This document shows, piece after piece, positions 12,032 to 24,100 of a stretch of DNA of 64,000 bases. The notes under the pieces were generated by a model. It had not been told where the DNA came from. It ran no database searches and was given only the letters and a program-made list of their open reading frames with translations. Each line of letters opens with the position of its first letter. Position 1 is the stretch's first letter. The stretch lies in assembly GCA_900618425.1 (NCBI GenBank), contig UZAN01039701.1, positions 8,781 through 72,780 of the forward strand. Reading direction: 5' to 3'. This DNA is from Echinostoma caproni (taxonomy: Eukaryota; Platyhelminthes; Trematoda; Plagiorchiida; Echinostomatidae). Made by a program: the position numbers and the translations under genes.

Positions 12032-14198
12032 CTACACCAGTCGCTTTTGGGTACACAGGTCGGGGCCTAGTAAGCGAATGGCGATCGCCTCGGCCATAGC
12101 TAGTGTCCAAACTCGGGCCGCCCTTGAGCGATTGATTGGGATGCGATAAACCACATCAAATGCTTTCTCCGGATCGATCTTGGGGCCGGTGTCGACGAGA
12201 TGCCCCACAATGGCGCTTGAGATACAGCCGGTNCAGCCGGTTTTTCCTTGACTCAACCATCAGAGGGTGGTGCTCCTTAATACGTTGAGACAAACGCCTT
12301 ACCGTACGACCTATGTAACATGCACCACAGACGCACTTAAAAGAGTAGATTATCATGGATGAGGTCGGTTTCGGCAGTTTGTCTTTCACTTGCATTCGCA
12401 TCACGGGCGATGTAGAGAATACTGGTCTAAGTTTTGCTGCGGGGAAGGTGGAATTTACAGCCGCTTTCAGTGACTGTACTAGGCTCTCGGTGTGTGAGTC
12501 CCCCTTAAATGGGATCCTTATGAATAATTCTTTCTTGGGGACACAGATGGCGTTTTCCTTCTCCGGATTGAGTCGAATATTCTTATCGATGAACTTCTCC
12601 GGATAACCTTTGTCCTGCAGCGTTTGGCGGATGAAGCGTAGTTCTTCATCTACTGAACAAATCTTCCGGGCTCGGAAGGCTAGAAACCGAACTAGATTGC
12701 GTTTATATTTCACAGGAACAAAACTATGGAAGTTGGTATATTGACCATTCCATGTTTTCTTTCTGTTGGTCTGTCTTCTTACTGATCCATCTTTTTTCCT
12801 GGACATGGCTACATCCGGAAAGGCCAATATGTTGTTCGTTTCAACCGCTTCAGTGAATTCCAGTGATGGATATGTTTCATTAAACAATTTCATTATCTTG
12901 TGGATGTCATGTTTACGATCGGTCACACAGAAGATATCATCCATATATCTACTGTAGTGTGCTAATCCTTCAATAGTTTGGCTCAGCGTGCTCCTTTCCA
13001 GTTTGGCCACGAAGCAGTCAGCTAGCAACGGACCAAGTGGAGATCCCATAGCAACCCCGTCCATCTGACTATAGATAGTACCGTTAAATAGAAACTGGAC
13101 GTTACGTGTGCAGATTAATAGCAGTTCCTTTAGATTGGTGACCGGAATACCAACGTCCACATTCAGTGCTTTTATTTGATCACAAATGAATTCCACTGTC
13201 TCCAGCAGGGGTACATTAGTGAACAGTGAGACCACATCTAAAGAAAACATCATCTTTTCTTGCAGGTCCAGGTCTTTTATTTTGCCTACAAACTGGAAAC
13301 TGTCTCGGAGACTGTGTGTGGCGAGTCTACGACGAATGGGTTCTAATAATTCGACCAACCACTGCGCCATTGCGTGATATGTTGAATTTACCATTGCCAT
13401 AATAGGTCATATTGGAACTCCTTCTTCATGGATCTTCGGGAGACCATACAGTCGACGGATGGTGGACCCACATAGTTTCAGTCTCTCGTACGCAGCATTA
13501 TCTATGTACCCCTGTAACTTTAGCGCCTTTAGTAGACCTGTGATTTCACCCTCCACCTTTACTGTCTCAGCCTTTTCTTTACTGCATCTAGAGAACTTTT
13601 TGTCATCCGAAATTATTTCAGGGAGCTTTCGAACATAATCATTTTTGTTGATAAGAACCACCCCGGTGCCTTTATCTGGTTTGAGCAGCATGATGTCTTT
13701 GTTCTTTTTGAGTTCCCTCAAAGTGTTTATATGCTGACGTGTAAGCGGTCCGCGGTTGTGTATGTGTACCCATCGGTACTTATAGCAGTTTGTCACCAGT
13801 AAACTGTTAAACCTTTCCAAATCCTCGTCTGAATTAGGTATCAAATCCTTTGTTTGACCCATTAGGCTTTCGAATTGCATCTGCAAATCGATTCGGTTAA
13901 CTGTCTTCGGGGGGCAACAAAACTTCCATCCCAGTGATAAGACTTCCATTTCTATAGGAGATAGCTGCCTGTCCAACAAATTATGCACGAATCTCTCTGG
14001 TTTATTGGGAAAAGTGGACATCTGTGCGATCTTATGGGAATCCCGTAATAAACGTTCTCGAATGATCTGGACGCGATGCGTACAGATTTGACTTACGAAT
14101 ATACTGAATTCCAATCGTTCAATCTCCGGTAAATCGTCCACAAAATGCTGCCGCTGTAGGATGTTCCACCCCCAAATATTGACTTTAAAATGAGCCAA
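12032..14198 (-). pseudogene. PLE-2: nearly full-length Penelope-like polyprotein (RT + GIY-YIG)
   Basis: The best-preserved PLE here, about 720 codons, near the usual family length. The reading frame opens at 14198, inside the right inverted repeat. In order it shows an N-terminal region (LSPIEMEVLSLGWKFC), LKPDKGTGVVLINKNDY (about 13690-13640), GLPKIHEEG (about 13440), SLDVVSLFTNVPL, GVAMGSPLGPLLAD, the catalytic YMDD (about 12945) and FHSFVPVKYKRN. The GIY-YIG nuclease follows (YIGRTVRRLSQRIKEH, about 12330-12270), then the C-terminal MAEAIAIRLLGPDLC. The frame is continuous from 14198 to about 12260 except for one TGA at 13407-13409. PLE-1 and PLE-3 have Arg at that position, so a CGA-to-TGA change is likely. 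After the HHPL motif the frame shifts by one base, and the C terminus reads in another frame down to 12032. A single N at 12233 sits in this segment with duplicated flanks. The element copies itself by target-primed reverse transcription. This copy looks recently active but is now broken. Confidence 0.93.
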
Positions 14199-14298
14199 TG
14201 GCTATGATTATGTAAGAAGTTTTTCCACCATATGATATGTAAGAGCATAAGTAGGAATATCCGAAAACAATTGTTCGCTCACCGACTCGTTTTCTCAA
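14165..14298 (-). repeat. PLE-2 right terminal inverted repeat (134 bp)
   Basis: Reverse-complement partner of 11763-11896. Read on the minus strand it is the 5' end of PLE-2 and contains the ORF's first ATG (14198), so the first codons of the polyprotein lie inside the repeat. Confidence 0.9.
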
Positions 14299-14317
14299 TG
14301 CTATCAGGGAATATTCA

Positions 14318-14327
14318 AACCAAATAA
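14318..14327 (+). repeat. Right copy of likely PLE-2 target-site duplication
   Basis: AACCAAATAA, identical to 11750-11759. About 19 extra bases separate it from the end of the right repeat, so the precise element end on this side is uncertain. Confidence 0.5.
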
Positions 14328-16739
14328 GCATTGACGTCCAACTTCTAAATTAGACGAGCTGGAAATTAGGATAAGCAACGAGAGAGGGTGGTCTTGAGAG
14401 ACAGTGACTTAACACAGTGTTGTGTGCCCCCACGCGGATGGAGTTCGATTGCGGATTCCCGTTGCTTTCGCCGCGGTCAGAGTGCGGTGTTACACCCAAC
14501 TGGATTACAAACCTAGTAGAAGGGGTGAAACACTTGATAGATTTCATTGAGTGACCCGAATCCACAATGCGTGCACAGGTGGAGCTTGTGATTGAATGTG
14601 TGACTCCAACATGCAACCAATCAGAATGATGCGTGCGTTTACTTATGAGACCAATGGGCTGTGCCCCACAATAAAACTAAGACCAGGAACTTATTTAGCT
14701 CCGAAACCACAATAGGCTCCTTTAATCTATACAGGCCAGAAGATGAATCGATGAAAACAGTCGTTCGCCTCTGAATGTGTGCTCTCGTGTCAAAACTAAG
14801 ATCGCTGAAGCAGGAACTTAACATGCAAAGTGAATCCTGCTGATGGGTTTGGAAGCGACTGTGAAGTAACGTTATGTTGTTTCCATAGGTTTTCCAAAAA
14901 TCTTTCCGGATTTATTTTTTTCGAAGGATTTGAAGCGGTTTGTAGTTATTTTTAATCCTATAGGTGTGGCGTATTTTCTTTACTTTCTTGGCGGGACAGT
15001 CAAATAAGTTTCGCTTTCTTTTGATAGGTAGATAGATAACTTTGAAATGGAAAGTGTTGATCTGATCAATGAGTTTTGCGGCATAAACTAAACGTTAGAT
15101 AGAACAAAGCCTGAGTGCCGTTTTAGGCACGCGTCAAGAAATTTGATCGGGTTTTCGGTTTCTTCTTCTAAAGGGAAATTCAAAATCGAATGCGCACAAT
15201 TGAATGTCACTTATTATTACTTGAATTCCGAAAAGTTGAAAACCTGAATAATTGTTCACAAACGCCACATCCACCAGTCAACTGTGCTTCCTTGCGGCTA
15301 ACTCTACGAGAATCCTTTTTTGAACACTAAATGTTAGCGACTTTGAAAAACTAGACAAGAAATCTTAAACGTGATTTAAAATTTATAATGCTTACTTCAG
15401 CTCTTCGGTGAGTTTGGTTTAGCGTTCTTTTGTGGTCTACTACATTGATAGCTCGGCAGAGTGCCACTTTTGTGAATCTAACTGTTTCACTCTTGTGTAA
15501 CAAGAGGCACGTTGAACCAAAAACTATTGGAATCAACCACTTAAGATAATTTAGAAGACTCCTGGATATCGGGACGTTCACGTACAATGGCGTCTAACAC
15601 ACTTTTAACAGCTCAGTTGCACATTCGTAAATCATTTAATGACAAACTCACCACCGGGAGTATTTATTAAGTTAATTTATACCATTTTAACCAAAGTTCG
15701 TTATTTTTTCCTAAGGACATTAAATTTCGAATGGTCAAGTATTTGCAAATGTCCTGACACAGAGGGTAAAGAACATCAGAAGTAGTGGAAAGGTATTTGT
15801 TTTATCAAAATCTAATAAATGTTTGCATCGGTGTTTTAATAACTCGTCAATAGTTTTGAAGTGCCTGGTGCACTCAAACAGCAAATGGGTGGTTTTTCTG
15901 CGTAAATAACTCTTTCACTAACGTTTTCACTAATTGTGCTACAATTTAAAAAGTAGTACTCCCGACCGTTTCCTCAACGTATTTTAAGCTGTCCTTTGGA
16001 GAGTAGGAGGAGCTGTAACGAAGAATTTCCACGACATTAACTGGGCTGGTGATCCACACTGCTCTGTCACTTATCCATCAAATTTAACTTGAGGTGATTT
16101 ACTGCAATCTTAATTACACTTGAAAAATAAATTTGATAATGGCTATCAGATATGACAAAGCGATTTGGCTCGTGATTAGAGAATCTGTAACGATGGCTAT
16201 TAATTTATGCAATATATTTATGATAAGACTGACAAAATGTACTTCTAATTGACATGATTGTCTTTAAAAGCGGTATTACTTATTTATGGTCGTTATAAAA
16301 CAAGGCGACTTATGGACAGTTTTTGTTTACAAAGTAGCTCAGATGGGCCTTATCGGGATCTAGAATATTTTGCTGTATTCATACACCATATTCTAGTCAT
16401 AGTTGAACTACTCGGACTCTGTCAAGCTGGGTTTGGTATTTTATGCCGAGCGAGATAATATAGGACTCACATTACATTTATCATATCTCAATTTCAATTT
16501 CACTGTATTTTTTCACTTTTTTGAATGTTTACGAAAATGATGAAAGTAACACTTGATCCTCGAGTGGGATAAATAACGTCGTTCTCGGTTTCATGTTTGA
16601 TTATTCATTTAGATGGAGGCAGTAGTAGACGGCGCATTTTATCATTTAATGGGTTTGTAGGCGAGGTAGAAGAATGTCACTATCACTGTTGGGAGTCTAC
16701 GTCTCATCATTACTTTAGTACCGTTGGAATAAAACACAT
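14328..16739. other. Intergenic, no gene recognised
   Basis: No ORF carries a recognisable domain on either strand and no clear repeat structure is visible. A GC-richer patch near 14430-14500 is unexplained. Confidence 0.4.
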
Positions 16740-16870
16740 ATACATATATACACATCAGGGAGTATGAGAGGAATGGAGGCTTTGGTTTGATAATATGATG
16801 AATTCATCGTGTACATGAGTCGTGAGATGAAAAGCTAGGAATCACTCTTTTCGAACTTCCCCAACCAGCA
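16740..16870 (-). repeat. Decayed copy of the hammerhead SINE tail
   Basis: On the plus strand, ATGGAGG, TTTGATAATATGATGAATTC, GTGTACATG and GAAAAGCTAGGAATCACT line up in order with 35797-35885 of the hammerhead SINE. The ribozyme core that should follow is eroded: a TTTCGAA and a distant TATCAG are all that remain. It is read as an old member of the same family in the same orientation. Confidence 0.5.
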
Positions 16871-19800
16871 TTTTTATCAGAATTCAGGTCACAGAATTTG
16901 AGCACAAATTATATTTCCGAACTAATAATATTATAATCCGAACTAAAAATGTACTTTGGGTAGAAAATTGGAAGTCAGTGAGACGTTATTAGATAAAAAA
17001 GGTCTGCGACAGTGGTTCCCGAAGTTTTAAGAGTTTCGGTCCTTTATACCAAACGGAATTTGGGAGTATCGTATTTCAGATAATTTGTCATGGGGATTTC
17101 TGTAGTTAAACTTTTGGATGACTGCTTAGGACATGGCAGTAATAACGTATTCCGTTCAATCCCTGAAGATCAATGCGTTAGACAATGTAATAACTCAAAG
17201 AAATCTCATCTGACATAAATAAACTACCATTCAGACTCTTTTGGTGTCTCGTAATGTAAGTCAAGACTGCCTTTTTATGCTTGCCTTTAATACCAAGAGG
17301 ATTCGTCGATCAACGGAATAACGTCTCCTATACTAATTTTTATCCCAAAAATGATAGTAATTGCACTTTGACGAATCGTATTTCCTCCTATGGTGCAACA
17401 ACGAAACACTCGTTCCATTCATCCAGACTGCATTCATAATGCAACCGATACCACTAACAGTCGTGTCATCATTCCTTGAAACTAAAAGGTCATGTATACT
17501 GCGCATTTAATTCTGCTTTATTTTTGGTACACCTAAGACTCTCGCGTAGAAGATATTCGCCACTTTCGGCTATCGATGTTTACGCAAGTTTGCGCACATG
17601 GAATGGATCAAGCGTTTAAGCAACACGAAGATGAGTTGTCGTATATTTGGTAATGATTGGATGGAGAATTCGTTATCACAACGAATTTAAATCAACAGTA
17701 GTCAGACAAGTATTGCACATGCCCAACTGTCGTCTGCCCTTCAACACCTTTTATGCACTTACTCCTCCAGATTGGAGGAATTCACGTGATTTTCGTCAGG
17801 TGACGTGGAACAGAAGTATGATGAAATGCATAGAGAGATAAGGTAATGTAGGCTTTTTCCGTCCTCCAGATTGGAGTTGGCTGAAGGCACTAAATGATAT
17901 GACAACAAAGTGACAGTGGCAGTGTTTCTTGTGGCACTTCTTATCAGGTCAGAATCCTTGAATATTTATGTATGCACATTTAGAATGCGTGTTCTGTCGA
18001 CTGAACATTAAGGTTCATTTTCTTTGCCTCCCTCCAATTAGGCCCAGTCCCGGTCCATATTAGTCATTCTAACTTGACCGGCAGTGAACAGCGTGGTTCG
18101 CCTAACTGTCTTTCGCTGTACAGTCATAACGATGGTGAGTACCGTCCCAGGTGCTTGATCGTTTCACTGAAATTGCGATAGTGATATTTTAGTCCGACAC
18201 CAAATTCAAGTTTCACTCCTCGGGAGCAGGATTACTGACAAAATGTCGATAGTCAATTCAAATGGGCATTTATACAACGGGGCCTTATAAACATAATCCA
18301 GTAATCGATTCGTGAATCACAGCTAAAAACAACGTAAATTCTAGTCATTCACAAGACATTGTGGTTAATTTTAGTCTTGCAGTTAATTATGGACATTGTT
18401 ATTACGTTTGAGTGCCAATGTTAATTTTTTGGCCAAAGTGCCTTCTATTAGTTCAAACATTGCATTAAGCCCTAAACAAGCAGCATTCCAAATCGTGGGC
18501 TGAAACAGCTTATGCACAGGTATTTGTATACATGTAAACCTGGACATGGCGATCGGTTTATCGATTCACCTTTTTGCGATGCGTTTTCTTACCGACCGAC
18601 AGAGGTCAACCGCCGTCGGATTTGTTCTCGTCTAAGGCATACACGATCAACGGTCTAGGCCTTACCTTTCTTTACCAGTGGAAAATAATCAAACCCAATG
18701 GAACTCGCTTACAAAGTACTTTTGTTTATATATATATATATATGTATGTATACAGCGGTTTATTCCGAGTGGGCGGGCTTGTGCTGGGCTCGCCTTTAGC
18801 AACTACTGTTGCACATCCCATGCTTCCATCGTGTTTATTTCACATAAGGTTAACCCGGTGTTGATGCAAACACAAAATATCACCCTCAGTTTCGGGGTTT
18901 CCTTCAAACGGTGACAACTGTGCTGTTGAGGTGTTTATCCAATTATCACTGATCATATGGGATTGTCCACTGTACCCATCGAGGGTTAAGCATAAGGTCA
19001 CATTACAATGAACTCAAGCATATTGACTCTGTTGCAAAACTCTACATTGTGCTTCAGTCAACCCGTATTGCCAATCGGACTATTCATTTGCCCTATCAGT
19101 TGGGTAAACTGAGTCTGAAGGTAAAATAGGGTACTCTATAAAACAATCAACGACTAAGCTTTACGTGATTTTACAGTTCAGAGTCACTCTACAGAGGCTT
19201 TTCATAGACATGTACTTATTTGAACTAACCACAAAACTCGAATGAAAAGTGAAATATTCTGTTCAGTCTACGGGAATCAATGTTCTGTTCCACACCAGTC
19301 ACCGCCACTACTCCTTTTAAAGTTTAAGAGAAAATACTGTGTTTAAATGAGAATTCACCAATCTGAGTCTGCCGAGAACCCCACAAAATGATTAATGCTT
19401 TGACCGTCAAACACTACCTACCGGAAGAATAAAATGCGAAATTTTCTGATACTTATCCCTAACAGTCAGTGACAGCTCAGTTGAAAAGAGGCAAGTGCTG
19501 ATTATGTCAACGGGAACTATACAGCAGACTATTCACACAAATTATGATTGAAGTAAAATACGATGGATTTTATGTGAATTGGTTTTTACTTGTGTGAATT
19601 ACACTGAACCGAATAGCTTGCTTTCTAAACACGCTGATAACGGGAAACTATATTTAGTGACTAGATAAAGCCTAACCTTGACGGACTGGTGAGTTTTAAT
19701 CATTATTCGTAAGATACCGGGAAGAGAGATACGGTCTTTATTAGACAAAAAGATCGTGAGCTGGGTTACGTTTTCCGCTGCTGGCTTGAACCATTTGGCA

Positions 19801-20560
19801 ACACTAAACGATGAGAGAAATTCGACGACCGATGTAATAACCATTCCTTTTGAGGGTGATCAGAAAGAATTGGTATCTTATCAACATGGGAACTCTGCAG
19901 CGCACACGCATATTGATCGCACCTACTTTTAGGAATTTGTCAGTTGCAGTTCTTGTCTTAAGCCAGTTTAAAGCCTCTAGAGATTGTTGTATAGGAAGAT
20001 ATATATAACATGATCAAAATCCATCACTTTCTTGCCGTATTAACGGCGGTCTTGAAAGATGCTTAAAAAAATAATATTAGCACCGCAGGTTGTGAAACGA
20101 TGAACAAAAATTAGCATCAAGTGCACGGAATGAGTTAACAATACTCAGGTGAAATACGTGACTAGGTATTAGTATTGTCCCGTCCCTATATTTTAAGTGC
20201 CCTCTACTTAATCCTACTGATGATTAATGTTTCATAATGAATCAATTATAGAATATGCTCATATTTTCTGATTAACCATAGCTTCGGTGACCATTTATAA
20301 AGGAGTTCCGGTATTCACATTGCGGGAGATGAATGCAGATTATTCTATCGTTATAAATTTACACCCACTGTATACATCTCGGACTCTATTGTGAATCAAA
20401 ATCGGAAGGCGGTCACATGGGTGTTAAACTGTCTATTGGGTCCTGGATTCGAAAGTTAGTGGGATTGGTGGTTTTGCACTAATGATAACAATCAGCTTCA
20501 GATTCACTTTTTACAACCAGTGACCATGCACAAGTTTTGGTTGCAGTCTTTCGGCCTCCG
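16871..20560. other. Intergenic, no gene recognised
   Basis: AT-rich DNA with short random ORFs and an (AT)n tract at 18726-18743. No conserved motif was seen on either strand. Confidence 0.4.
18726..18743. repeat. (AT)n microsatellite
   Basis: Alternating TA tract running into a short TATG repeat. Confidence 0.9.
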
Positions 20561-20589
20561 ATTTGAATANTAAATGCGCAGAATGAAGT

Positions 20590-21145
20590 TTGGAATGTTG
20601 GGAGAAAATTCAAGCCCAAAAAAGACAATTAATAGAGACTGGGGTTGCAAGAATAATGAGTAGATTCACTAGCGCCACTGTTTGCGACCTCAAGCGATAT
20701 CGCTCAGTGTCTGCAACCATCGGTGACTCTGATCTGGACTTCCTTAGTCAGGGAGCCCAACGGGACTTATATGACCCAATCTCCTGGTTAGTGTTTTCAT
20801 ACCCTTATACCAGGTCTTATTTTGACCATCCTTGGCTCTGTTCCAACCGCTACCTGCCTCGACACATATCTCTCGCCGTGGTGACCTATTTGGTGATTCC
20901 CAAAACATGTCCCGACCAGCGTAACCTATGGAAGTCGACCACCTTCTCCAGAGGATAACTGCTATTACCTAAAGCTATACGTCTAACCTCAGCATTGCTC
21001 GTCTGATTACCCCATCAGACTCGTGCAATGCGACGTAGACAATGGTGTTCGAACACCAAAAATCTATTTTTATCCTGTTGCCGTAGCGGCCAAGTCTCTG
21101 CACCATAGAGCAGCACTAACCGAACTGTTGCAGCATTTACTGGCC
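20590..21145 (-). pseudogene. 3' end of an RTE-like LINE (C-terminal region of EN-RT polyprotein)
   Basis: Read on the minus strand from about 21140, the frame gives ATVRLVLLYGAETWPL, FEHHCLRRIARV, an in-frame TGA, then WGNQTSNAEVRRIALGN and FHRLRWSGHVLGI. These are the typical C-terminal blocks of RTE-type endonuclease/reverse-transcriptase proteins ('LLYGxETW', 'CLRxIxxIxW', 'RLRWxGHVxRM'). A further stop (TAG) follows GIT(K), and the rest drops out of frame toward 20600. The RT core is absent, as in a 5'-truncated insertion, the common outcome of target-primed reverse transcription. The plus-strand open frame at 20590-20958 is a shadow of this element. Clade assignment is by motif style only. 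Confidence 0.75.
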
Positions 21146-24100
21146 TTCAGGGTGCCATAGATGTCTCAAGTTGACAAATGCTAACTGAGACTCCTGTGTG
21201 CGTACCGATGCTGCATCTGTGAAGCGTAGAATATAGCAGCCAGTAAGGTATGAGCAACCGCACTTCACAGATTTACACATTTGTAGTTTACATTTCCTTT
21301 GCTTCGTGTGCCACAAACTGCATCGTGTAACCGCAATAACTTCTCCGACAGTTTCACTCTCCAAAGCAGATATAACAGGTATTCAAAAATGTTAGAGAGT
21401 TGCCATCCAACTGTCAATGAAAGTGAAGTAAAAATCTTTGGTTTAAGGTTCAGATGTTTTAAGCTGGTTGCATTAAACAAATTTCTTCAAACTGGAAACA
21501 TTTCAAACACTTTGTTAACAAATATTAGACTGTTTTGTTTGTTCATTAATTAGCCAAATATTTATTTATCATGAACATTTTACTTCATTTACCATCAATC
21601 GGTTGGCTATTTAATTTGATCAAAATGTGCGTTCCTGCTATGAAAAGCGTCATTGACAACCATGAATGTGGTACCTATTGAATAGTGATATTTCACGAGA
21701 CTAATAGCTATAGAAGCACTCACAGACTCACCTCATACACCGTTGACAATGGTGTTTCACCCAAATCAATTAATCTCATTTTTTTGCAATCAACATTCGA
21801 TAAAACAACTTTGCTGCTAAAGTGAGCATCTTTAATCACTTCCATGAGCCAGTTTAAGCATTATAAGTACTGAGTTTCCGCTTAGTGTTAATAAGCATCT
21901 GATGAGCTGTATCACGAAGTGATCAAATTTTGGTACTCGGAAATATAATGACCACAAAACGTGATTCCATAGAACATTATCATTTATTGAGATTCCTGGA
22001 GTAAGCTTGGGTAACCCTAAGTATTTAGTTCAACTGTTTAACAGCTCCCTCTGGATGGGTCCAAATCAAATGGATTTGTTTGTATTTTGTTTTTGATTCC
22101 CGACGTAGATGAAACCGGCTTTTGTATTATGCGTTGCGTAAGAGTATGCCCTTGTAAACAGAATTAATCTCCTGACCAGCTTATACGTAAATATAGACTT
22201 TCAAGAGGCATACCAAACCGATTTTTTTTTACTTTGAGATAAACAGCGAAATGAGTTTAAAGAATAAGTCCCTGTAAAAATATCTGTGCTCATAATGTTG
22301 CATGATACATAAATAAAAGAACGAAACGTTTTATTGAGCGAATTTTACTTTCGGTACCGAAAGTTAGGCACAGAGTTTTACGTCTAAACCAGCTCCAACT
22401 TCACTAAAATGTATCTATATATATATTGAAACATAATACTTTCAGTTGATGTTGACCATGAGAACGCAGCACAGATGGTTGACCAAGTGAGCGCTTCTGG
22501 CTTCATAAACCGGTAGGTGGGGTGGTTTGTAGCATCGCAGATATGGTTTGATATGACCTATCATCAGCTATCAGGGAGTAAAATAAGACCGCGGTGGAAA
22601 AGAAATTTGAAGGGCTGAATGGTGGGATGACTACAAAAACGATAACATTGTGCATTTGATGCTTGCAAGATAAGGGAACACGTTAAACAAAAGTGGTAGA
22701 TTCAAGGTTCAGGAGAGACACGTCAAGTGATTCATCCAATAAGATGGGGTCATATCAAAAGAAAGAGTAGTAAATAAATAATAAGTTCATGTTTACTTTT
22801 AACTGATTTGTTTGCGAGAAGTCCAATATCAGTCTACGGTTGACAAACGTTGAGCACGTATAGTTCAAATGAGGACAATCGTTTTGTTAATGTGGTATCG
22901 GGTTCAAAAAAACAGATATACATGTAGATAAGAGTAAAATCGGTTGACGGAAATCACTTTTTTCTTATTACCGAGGAAAACAGTCATCGTAAATTGGCTC
23001 TGGGAAAGCAGATTGTATCATCAGGGAAAGGAGGAAGCGAGCTCGGTTTTAGTATTTCATTAGTGGGAAAAATGACAAAGTTCAGTATAATCCAGAGTAA
23101 ATGAATTGGGAAGGGCAATGGAAGAAAAAACACGAGGCATTTTCGAGGGTATGGTTAAATGTGGTGGNTAACTGATGCAAATCTCCGATCGGCAACCTTA
23201 TTTGAACTTCACTGACTTTGTTTTCTATCGTTTAGGGAGGACTATATTCTTTCATTTGGCAGTCAAAGGAGAGTGAAGCTCCACCATTTTAGTAACTTGC
23301 CTTTTTTCCAATGAGTTTACCTCTCCCAAATTAGCCCTGAATGATTACGTTTCCGACTAGCCATGTTAATTCTCTTCTGGTGTCGGAGAAATATTAATAT
23401 CATCCAATATCGTACCAATTGAAACCATGCAGTTCACGCTTCATAACAAAATAATCGGCGATTGCAAGACTTCTGTAATTCAGTTACTGACAAGACACCT
23501 GTCACTATTCTTCGAAACAGATTTAGCCCCTACAAACTTTTACGAATTTGGTTCTGTGTCACAAACAAGTGGAATGCATTTTATTTGCAATCAGTCATTC
23601 ACATGCGTATTAAGATCGGAATGAAACTTCAAGCAATGTTTAAAGGGTCCCGTCAAAATGGAAATATCGCTCTTCCATGTTGGATTTATTATTGTCAATG
23701 AATTTGTGTCGAATCAAAATTTAAAGATGGAAGAATTATTTGCTTCACATGGAGGCAGACAAAACGTCCATTTCTGCTTGATTTCGTCAGATTGAAATAA
23801 ATTTCAATGTAACCGGTAGTATCACAGAAGTAAGCTAGGAAAGCGCGTGGTACGGGATTAATATAAAATTTTTGGGTGTCCGCGATGATTTCCTTAAAAA
23901 TTTAACATGTACAAACTGGCTGAAGGAGGCGATTATCAACCCGCATTCAAAGATTAGTCGAGCATGTAATAAATTCTTGAAAATGAACAATTTCTTTGAG
24001 AAAATATTGGTTTTGTTGCAAGCAAATGTTTTTGTAAAATTCTGATGAGATTTATTCGAATCGGGGTTTTCGGAAATCGATGGTAAAAATTGTAACATAA

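Noticed and set aside
11763..14298. Reading the PLE-2 inverted repeats as DNA-transposon termini
   Set aside because: The only coding content is a PLE polyprotein, no transposase is present, and the ORF starts within the repeat. Inverted Penelope terminal repeats explain it better.
20590..20958. 122-codon plus-strand ORF
   Set aside because: It is antisense to clear RTE-like LINE coding motifs, so it is a shadow frame.
21895..21925. CTGATGAG...CACGAAG as a hammerhead candidate
   Set aside because: It has the first core block but lacks GAAA and a cleavage triplet in the right place.
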